Assembly: GCA_030998225.1 (NCBI GenBank)
Contig: JAPYXD010000704.1
Coordinates: forward strand, 3,162,001-3,226,000
Source of the DNA: Diplolepis rosae
Lineage: Eukaryota > Arthropoda > Insecta > Hymenoptera > Diplolepididae
DNA: 64,000 bases
Direction: 5' to 3'
Below, in pieces: positions 56,846 through 64,000 of this stretch. Position 1 is the stretch's first letter; each line of letters starts with the position of its first letter. Below the pieces are notes generated by a model. It had not been told where the DNA came from, did no database searches, and saw only the letters and a program-made list of their open reading frames with translations. A program made the translations under genes and the position numbers.

Positions 56846-57530
56846 GGCGCCGAATAGTCAAGATAAACAAACACAATTTCCAGATCGGCCAATGCCCGGT
56901 TGACGTAGCGCTGGAAAGTCTGACTAGCGTTGCAGAGGCCGAACGTCGTAACCGAATACTCGAAAAGGCCAAAAGGGGTTATTACTGCAGTTTTGGGAAT
57001 GTCCTCTGGGGCTATAGGAATTTGATGGAAGGCCATCTGTGAATCGAATTTTGAAAATAGGGATTTTCCGAAAAGGTTTATCGAAAAATCGTGTAGATGT
57101 GGCAGGGGGTATTTATCCTGCACGGTGACTGAGTTGAGGTGGCGAAAATCGCAGATTCTCCATGATTCGTCTTTCTTAGGGACCATGTGGAGAGGGGCGG
57201 CCCAGGGACTGCTGGAGGGACGACACAATCCATCTTTTATGAGCTTCTGGAACGTCTCTTTTGCAGCCCTGAGTTTTTCTGGAGACAGGCGCCTCGCATG
57301 CTCAGCGACCGGCGGTCCTTTGGTAACGATATAGTGAAACACATCGTGTTTTTTTAGGTTAGGAGGACGAGCAGCCCCGGTTACTTCGGGGAACTCGGAC
57401 AGGAGCCTGGATAAACGGGAAGTGACTTAACAAGCTGACTCCAAAAATGGGAGCAGCTTGGAGCCACGTGCCTGCGGATAAGCTAGTCAGGGAATAGACC
57501 AATTTGCGTCGAAAAAAATATGGAGCTGAT
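56846..57530 (-). pseudogene. Ty3/gypsy reverse transcriptase, 5' half
   Basis: Minus strand. An upstream part (57430-57345) reads LLSEFPEVTGAARPP. The frame from 57342 has SPWAAPLHMVPKKDESWRIC, then DKYPLPHLHDF, LFSKFDSQMAFHQIPI, and FVYLD where the YLDD catalytic box begins. The box is cut after its first Asp by the junction to LINE ORF1 sequence. The first catalytic Asp (KFD) is present. About 160 residues of RT are intact before the break. Confidence 0.85.
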
Positions 57531-57539
57531 GCAAGGTGG

Positions 57540-57878
57540 AAATTTCAAGTAAAGTTTCGAAGAAGGTTTAAATCAAGGGCAAGAAGTTTTTTACCGTAAG
57601 TTAAAAAACGTGAATTATTCGCCGCGTATAAGAGCAGATCTTAAGGGGCTCCTATTGGAGTGTCCCGAGTTGATAAGAGACATACGTCAGACCCTGTGTC
57701 GATTAAAAAGGTTAAACCTGACTTGGAGTCCTTAGCGTCGAGCCGTTTTGACATAGCGTCGCCTAATCCGACCGTCTCCGTGCCGGAAGGCGAGGTTAGT
57801 TTTCCGAAGATAAGCTACCTTGCCAAGAGCAAGGCTTTACGCAATTTCGAGCCGTATGCCCATATTTCATATGGATAA
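57540..57878 (+). pseudogene. Plus-strand insert between gag and pol pieces, unrecognised
   Basis: Two coherent plus-strand reading segments: one at about 57590-57710 containing RIRADLKGLLLECPELIRDI, and the frame 57660-57878 ending SKALRNFEPYAHISYG. Orientation is opposite to the flanking gypsy relic. It may be a gag fragment of another retroelement. No domain confirmed. Confidence 0.35.
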
Positions 57879-57899
57879 AGCATAATGAGGACGCTGCGG

Positions 57900-58532
57900 G
57901 GCTTTTGGAGCGCTTGCGAAAGCGGTTGGACCAAGCTCAAGAACGTGATCGAGACTGTGAATGATAATGCGCTAGCCCGTTTAGTCGAGCATCTAATTGC
58001 TCAAGTTTTTTGGCCAGGGCATCTACCTTAGCCTCCAGGTTAGAGGAGCATGGTGAGGTAGTACGTCTAGATGAAACGGCGGAGACCTGGGACTCTGAAA
58101 TGGAGTAGTTGTCCGCAATCTCGTCAGCTGTTTGAGATAGACGATTTAAATCGTTAAGGCCGGTTGAAACCAGAATCGCAGTTTAGATTGGGCTGAAGTA
58201 GCGAAAGCGTTGATTATCATTTCTTTAACCAAACCGTATTGGTTAGCCAGGGTAGGTTCTATTAACAGGATGTCTCGAATAATAGCGATAGCGTCGTCAT
58301 CGAGCGCGGCGACGACCGTATCAGCTTTAGTTTCGTCTGCCACTATACGAGCGAGTCGGACAGTTCGCTCTTCTTGGAGAAACCAGAGGAGAGAGTCATT
58401 ATGAATGAACGGCGACATTTTAGGAACACGATAATGATCCACTCTCGGGATGTCTACCTAATCACGGGGTGCTGCGCGCTCGGAGCTCCCGGATGATTCG
58501 CTTCCCGATGGGGATCCGCCGTCCAAATTCAT
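57900..58532 (-). pseudogene. Ty3/gypsy gag fragment
   Basis: Minus strand from ATG at 58532. A short Ser/Gly head is broken by a TAG near 58460. It then reads VPKMSPFIHNDSLLWFLQEE and KADTVVAALDDDAIAIIRDI, the N-terminal gag domain seen in many insect gypsy elements. Farther on (58160-57950) come LNRLSQTADEIADNY and a helix LEAKVDALAKKLEQLDARLN. There is at least one stop and one frameshift. No CCHC knuckle remains before the insertion at 57540-57878. Confidence 0.8.
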
Positions 58533-58559
58533 GTTAATAAGCTACTTGCGTAAACTTAA

Positions 58560-59480
58560 TTGCATGGACAAAAACAAAATGTCAGCCGAGCAAGAGCGCG
58601 ATTTTTTAAAGACGGTTTCACGCTGTAGAGAAACGTGATAGAAAGAGTAGTTTCTCTAGAATTAAAGAGAGAGAAAAAAAGAAATTAATTAATTAAATTA
58701 AATTAGAGTAGCATCTCAAAACGCGTTACAAGATTTAAAGGCGACGAACTAGAATAATTAAAATGAAATCGTGAAGTGATTTACAAATTTGAACGCGAAA
58801 TTAAATATTATATGTGATGCAATAGAATTGTGAAGCGCTTTACAAATATGAACGCGAAGATAAATATTATATGCTACGTAATCAAAGAAGGAAACGTACA
58901 TTAAATCAATCGACCGATTCGCAAGAAAAAAAAATGAAAAGAAGAGAAAAAAAATTTTTAGAAAAAAAAACTAATCTGAAACGGGCAATTTTTATTTCAA
59001 GTTTAATTAAAAATAAACTCCTTTTAATTACTTCTAGTTTAATTAAAAATAAACTCCTTTTAATTACTTCAAGTTTAACTAAAATAAATTTTAATTAATT
59101 ATTTCAAGAACACTACGCGGGGTTCCCAAAATTTTGCGCGGTGCGACGAATCAAATTTATTTGCGTTTGCAGAAAACAATTCTAGGAATTTCTTTGGCCC
59201 AGTCGGAATACGCGGAAAAATCGGAATGGATGGAAGACAGGCGAGTTCGCGGAAAACGGACTGCGTGTTATTGAGTGAGCCGCGAGAATCGACGAGCCGA
59301 TTCTAGGAATCGCAATGTTGATATTGATGTTTTACAGGTTATATGGCAACAATTCCTGATAAACTTATAGCAAATAAATTTACACTGACGATCAAAAATA
59401 ATTATTAATAAAATATATAACAAAGCGGGCCAATTTGGAACCCGGCTAGAACGTCGGTACGATGACTTCCTTTTTTTTTA
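58560..59480 (-). other. Probable gypsy leader and LTR remnant
   Basis: AT-rich leader upstream (minus sense) of the gag start. It includes a 37-base unit repeated at 58998-59070 (TCTAGTTTAATTAAAAATAA). Near 59110-59150 the minus strand reads AATAAATTTGATTCGTCGCA, then CAAAATTTTGGGAACCCCG: a polyadenylation hexamer followed by a possible LTR end and a TGGGAACCCC primer-binding-site-like phrase. The outer LTR boundary was not found. Confidence 0.35.
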
Positions 59481-59651
59481 ACAGGAACAAGGCACCGGTG
59501 ACGTTGGCTTCACGCAATCCACGTTGTTTATGAAATTACAGGAACAAGGCGCCGGAGACGTTGGCTTCACGCATCCCACGTCCTTAATGCATATACAGGA
59601 ACAAGGCGCTGGTGACGTTGGCTCCACGCATCCCACGTCGTTGATGAAATC
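59481..59651 (+). repeat. 57-bp tandem repeat, three units, in frame
   Basis: Units at 59481, 59538 and 59595, each beginning ACAGGAACAAGGCRCYGG and keeping a multiple of three. Translated, the unit is QEQGAGDVGFTHPTSLMHI with small changes. The first unit is preceded by CTTCCTTTTTTTTTTAACAG, a strong splice-acceptor-like sequence. Confidence 0.9.
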
Positions 59652-59868
59652 ACAGTTTCAAGGGCAGTGTATGTTACGGAGACTGCTGGCTAGCAGGGAA
59701 CAATATTACATGAGAGAGCGAAGAACTGAATGTATACTCATCTCCGATGTGGAGATCAACTGCGGCCGAGGAGAGCTGCAGATGACAGGAACCGCTGAAC
59801 TTGAGACTTCTCAACCCGCAGATCACGTAGGGGTCACCACTATGGAGTTATTAGACTTGGCAGGCTAA
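59484..59868 (+). CDS. Possible exon containing the 19-residue repeat
   Basis: Open frame from the acceptor-like AACAG to TAA at 59866-59868. After three QEQGAGDVG repeats it reads CMLRRLLASREQYYMRERRT and CILISDVEINCGRGELQ, then ends TTMELLDLAG. It resembles nothing I know. GC content is higher than in neighbouring DNA. It could be the 3' exon of a retroelement-encoded or host gene; no upstream exon identified. There is no ATG before the repeats in this frame except one inside unit 1. Confidence 0.35.
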
Positions 59869-59879
59869 AGGTCTATCCA

Positions 59880-60758
59880 TAGCACCTTTTCGACTTTCAT
59901 AATAAATGCGGGGAAAAGAGAGAGACGCACTGATACATAGCAAAGGACAGCACTACTTTATTAATGTTACAATGTCGAGATGAATAATGATACCAAGAGT
60001 CCGCCGGCCAGCAAGCAGGCCGTGCAAACCTAATGGAAAGGTGGTGGACCGTTAGCAACTAGCGCCGCGTACAGCACTGCGCATGAACTACCATTATGTG
60101 TGCACGTGTTAGTGCATATACATGCATACGTAGGTTCTTTAAATGTGTTACAAAGAATATATTCAAATAAAATTAAAAGGAAATTGAAGATTTAGCGCAA
60201 AATTGTGAAAATTTAATTCAAGAGTGAGAAGTTATGTTGATATCAACTCACTCTTTAATTACATTTACACAATTTTGCCTTAAATCATGGTTTTCTCGTC
60301 ATAAATAAAAATCAAAAATATCTGTAATTTGTATTTTTATTTTCAGAAAATATAGTTGCTTAGCACATTTTGCGTTGATTTTTGTACTACAAGATAATCG
60401 AACACTTTTTGGGGTCGAGATAGCTCTTTTCGGTGTTTTGTGAAAGTCTTCTCCAAATACATCTTTGCTGCTTCCTGCTTCTGGGATATCTTCTGATTAT
60501 TTTTTCTGGAATATAGATTAAAAGCATTTAATTTATATGAATATTTGAAATTTATTTCGTAGGTATTTTATAAAATAAATAAAAATAAATTTTATAAAAT
60601 AAAACTCCAGTCACATGTTTCGCGAAATTGTGGTGGGAATTTCTGACATTGTGGAATTTGTATTGGCAATTCTCAGCTATTTTTTCATAAATAATCCTTT
60701 GTAATTTTATACTATATATGTACTTGCATCTATATCTTCAGTAACATTTAGACAGAAG
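59880..60758. other. Spacer; GC-richer at the left, AT-rich at the right
   Basis: The part at 59930-60110 contains ACTAGCGCCGCGTACAGCAC, echoed at 62556 as ACTAGCGCCCCGTACACCAC, so both belong to one repeat or promoter-like family. The rest shows no gene. Confidence 0.35.
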
Positions 60759-60760
60759 TA

Positions 60761-61772
60761 CACTGCCGGTCGAAATTATTTGTTCACTTGTTGTTTCAGC
60801 TATTCCTAAAATGTCTTAATTTTTATAATAACAAGTTGAAATTTTTTTCCCTATCATAAAATAAAAGTTAATAAAATTTTGCAAATAACAAATAAAACAA
60901 AATAAAAAATAATAAAATAAACTAAATAACAAAATTGAAGAAATTTTTTTTTCACAGAAAAATTTCTTCAATTTATATTGAAAAATTCCATCTAGTTTTA
61001 AATAACGTTAAATTAATTCTAAATCAGAGGTTAATAAGGTCGATATAGTAGATTTCCTTTGTCACGTACAGTGATACACTCTTCTAATGATCTACATAAT
61101 CGACTGAAATGATTTATAAAAATCAGAAAAAATAACAAAATGTTAATTTTATAAAAAAATATTTCAAAAAACTTGAAATTTCAATCATTCTGAAAAATAT
61201 TAACAACTCTGAAATTAATTAAGATTTTTAAAAGTTTTTTGTCTCATTTAAATGGTAGGTTTTCATAGTATTTTGCTAACTAATCAAGATATTTTCAGAT
61301 TTTTTTTCCTGGATTCCACCCGGCGTCAAAAATGATACAAAAAGGTCATAAAATTTTAAAAATGTGTAGCTACTCACAAGAAATTTTTAAAAACCAATGT
61401 GTATCATATTTTAATAAAATTTATAGATTGCTTTCTTTATTTGAAAATTTTCGACATGTTTGTACCATGTTTGACCCCAGGGTAGAATCCAAAAGAAAAA
61501 TTCTAAAAATATCTTGATAAGTTAACAAAATACTATGAAGAGTAACCTTCAAAATGAGACCAGAAACGTTTAAAGGTCTTAATTAATTTCAGTGTTATTA
61601 ATATTTATTTAAAAAGATCGAAATTTGACGTTTTTTGCAATATATTCTTATAAAATTATCATTTTGCCTTCAACTTGGGCTCAGTAGATGCAAAATTTAA
61701 ATATTTATAAAAATTAAGACACTTTGAGAATAGCTAACACAGCAGGTGAATAAATAATTTTGACCGGTAATG
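60761..61772. mobile_element. Tc1-type foldback element
   Basis: TA at 60759-60760 and 61773-61774. The ends CACTGCCGGTCGAAATTATT and complement match the CASTGCCGGTC terminus common in Tc1-like elements. Arms pair for about 70 bp at the ends and again at 61253-61330 against 61465-61550, around a centre near 61400. No transposase. Confidence 0.82.
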
Positions 61773-62072
61773 TATATACTACTTTTTTAGTTTGCTATCT
61801 CAAAATTACGTGCTAGAATTTTATTGTCATTCCTAAGGAAGTTTTAGATACTTCATCGAAGTTTCTTGTACTATTTTATGTAAATTTTCTTACGATTTTT
61901 ACATTTTTTCACATTTTCAAAGTTTACTTTGAAATAGGGCTCATATATGTAATATTTTATTTATTGCACTTAAAATTTTAGAAATAAAGATCACTAATGA
62001 GGACTCTGATCAGAATCGAAAAGTTTGAAATTATATACAATATCGTATGAAATTAAAAATATTGTTACTTAC

Positions 62073-62445
62073 GTGTGCAAACTGCACGCTACTTTCTTCA
62101 AAGTCTCGTGTGCCTTCTGCAGGTTTTTCTACTTCGGGAATAAAAATTTCGAAGTCTGATGGGGAAGAAACACTCGCCGGTTTAATGTTCACATCACTTC
62201 CACTCGACACATCACTACACGACGGTAAATTTAACGTCGGAAAAATGTCGATGACAAATAAAAAATTGTCTTTCTAGTACTTCGAGGTATCCTAACCGCG
62301 ACAAGTAGGGATTTGAGCATGCTTCTATCCATCATTGTCCGGCATTTTCTTTCTTCGGAAACCGATGAATTGACACATTGTTCTTCCGACCCCTTTTGGA
62401 GGTACACCCACTCACAGCACACTGAATTTCGTACTTCGAATTCAT
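62073..62445 (-). pseudogene. THAP zinc-finger first exon with nonsense and frameshift
   Basis: Minus strand from ATG at 62445: MNSKYEIQCAVSGCTSKRG gives C-x4-C; VSIHRFPKKENAGQ gives the Phe-Pro; a TGA immediately precedes the conserved Trp (WIEACS); then QFFICHRHFSDV gives C-x2-H. All zinc ligands of THAP can be seen. After a one-base shift (near 62232) the frame continues SCSDVSSGSDVNIKPASVSS and ends at a canonical GTAAGT donor (62072-62067). It reads as the first exon of a THAP transposase or THAP gene, now disabled. It is distinct in sequence from the three other THAP remnants. Confidence 0.82.
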
Positions 62446-63000
62446 TTTAAATGATTATAAAGCGCGATCGCGTACGAATTGTTGATACATGTATACAACA
62501 ATGGCGGAACTCATACGAAGCCGTTGCCTTTGCCGCACTCCGCCCGCTTCCGACAACTAGCGCCCCGTACACCACCGCACATGAACTATCCTACGGGGAC
62601 ACCCAATACATTAGAGGTCGACCTGCCCTGCCAGCAAGCCACTAGCTAACTAGAGCGTCAACTCCAACGGTCACGCGGCGGTATCCCCACTCTCACGGCA
62701 GGAGGGGGAACCTTAACACAAGCGCTCCTCACATCTTAACCTCCCCAACTCCATCTACCGGGAGCAGATGTGATATGACGTCATTTTTACGCTTCTCGCT
62801 GCCGTCCACATTAGGTGGCGCACAACACCGATTGGCCGACCCCTCCCCGGAGACCAGGCCTCGAGCAACTCCAAACGTGGGGGGCGTGGGCGCTTCCCTG
62901 CCAATATGCGACTCACGACCGCCACCCGAAATGAATCCCTTTCCTCTGCCCTTACCAGGCATCATGGATTACAGCTAAACTGACAGTAAGTGTTAAGTAA
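62446..63000. promoter_or_regulatory. GC-rich region upstream of the THAP exon
   Basis: A stretch of unusually high GC content (around 62500-62960) directly 5' of the minus-strand THAP exon, with CGCGGCGG and CCCCTCCCC-like patches and a TGACGTCA-like TGACGTCATT at 62776. The position suggests a promoter or element 5' end, but overlapping frames on both strands here have no recognised domain. Confidence 0.3.
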
Positions 63001-64000
63001 ATAGAGAAAATTGGAGATCCCATATCAATCCTGATGCGTGCATGCAGAGAATTAACATAAATATAATGAGTTAATTAATAACTAAAATACAGCGACATAC
63101 AACATCAGAATACTATTTGCTAAATACCATTAAGAGATCAGGCCAGACTTCGATAAGCCTCGACTGCACTTCCCAGAAAAAGTGACTATATTAAATATTA
63201 GATAAACAACAATCAACCTAGAATAAGCTTAAGCAAGGTTAATAACTACATACTGCTACAGCGCGCACTCAGACTACAACTTGTGTGGGTTAGAGGTTAA
63301 GTCAATAAGCGCCAAATTGCGGGCTAAAAGGTTATTGATCGCAATTGGAATCAATTCCTCAACAATTTGCAGTCCTCTGGTGCTGCTGAAGGCCTATGAC
63401 CAATATGAATCCAAGAAAGACAAGGTTAAAAATTAGAATAAAGTTCTGCCAAACAAATGCAGCACAGCCACCCGCGCAGCAGTCCCGGAAAGCATAGCAC
63501 CCTGGCGTGAAAAAGGGTATAGGTTAGGTCAATCAATGCCGTAGTACATATTATTTGTAGGCTGGATTAATATTATTATTATTACAATGCCGTGTCCAAC
63601 CCTGCTTACAGCCAAAGTCTCAATTTTGCTAAGAAATGCCAGTTTTAGGGATAGATGGAGTCGAAGCGTGTATAAAATTAAACAATACTATGTGTGCCGA
63701 TATCACGTTGACTGTAGAGACTTTAATAGATCTCTTATATTGCACTATACAATGTTACTCATCACAGAATAAATCACAGTGGAACCACTATAGGCGCGAA
63801 TTTATTCACGCCACAAATTCACATAAGAACAACCATTCCATACAGCGGTCGAAACGCGACTCCTATATCGAAATAGACAGTGACGCTTTTGGGTTAGAGG
63901 CACTCAATACAGCAAAACTGTTTGTCAAACTGTACCCTGCTTAAGGTAGTAACGCAGAAACTGACTTAGTAAAGCAAGGGAATTCACGCATTTGACTATT
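63001..64000. other. Right-hand end, not assigned
   Basis: Moderate GC. The longest frame, 63636-63944 on the plus strand (102 codons), shows no domain that I recognise. A shorter phase-shifted frame overlaps it. It may be an exon or an old retroelement. No RNA gene or TIR seen. Confidence 0.3.

Noticed and set aside
62729..62978. Gly/Arg-rich minus-strand and Pro-rich plus-strand frames
   Set aside because: Overlapping low-complexity frames in GC-rich DNA, no domain and no splice support.

Overview
This is a eukaryotic, strongly AT-rich window that reads as insect nuclear DNA. It contains one spliced protein-coding gene, an apparent orthologue of Drosophila Star, in a landscape made mostly of mariner, Tc1-like, hAT and TTAA-flanked DNA transposon relics, THAP-domain transposon pieces, non-LTR (jockey/R1-type) fragments and broken Ty3/gypsy fragments. 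I saw no rRNA gene, no complete tRNA cloverleaf, no CRISPR array and no bacterial operon structure. The insect order cannot be told from the sequence alone.

Star occupies the + strand from 35108 to 51280 in five coding exons (35108-35295, 48601-48814, 49202-49366, 49535-49729, 51095-51280). Splice sites are GT/AG, the phases agree throughout, and the predicted protein is 315 residues: a short N-terminal tail, a basic stretch, one signal-anchor helix, then a lumenal FkbM-like domain. Intron 1 is 13.3 kb and is filled with transposons. A locally GC-richer unique stretch at 24420-25060 is the best candidate for an upstream promoter or non-coding first exon. I found no other intact gene.

Layout. 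1-345: short TIR element with internal repeats. 1618-4149: a mariner (minus strand) split by two later insertions, one a THAP-encoding element flanked by TATA and one a TTAA-flanked element. 5390-7190: LINE and transposase-like debris. 7287-8171: a second mariner. 10436-11853: a mariner end cut by a 1.3 kb TTAA foldback. 12735-13550: a third mariner. 16249-19712: two large foldbacks. 20200-33420: AT-rich repeats, hammerhead-core-like motifs, TTAA MITEs and a Tc/mariner-type relic at 31002-31745.

In and after Star: 36040-36935 foldback; 37559-40497 THAP element with three further levels of nesting; 40527-43551 TIR element; 43835-44558 hAT MITE with a clean 8-bp duplication; 45356-46773 second copy of the TATA-flanked THAP element, itself hit by a TTAA foldback. 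Downstream of Star, 53485-59130 holds a LINE reverse transcriptase and two scrambled Ty3/gypsy relics, all on the minus strand. 59481-59651 is a 57-bp repeat present three times. 60761-61772 is a Tc1-type foldback, and 62073-62445 a broken THAP exon on the minus strand.

The most interesting signals are: four THAP zinc-finger remnants of at least three lineages, including a family with TATA target duplications that I cannot place in a named superfamily; the nested element at 37559-40497; and recurrent CTGANGA-hairpin-GAAAC motifs that resemble a hammerhead ribozyme core.
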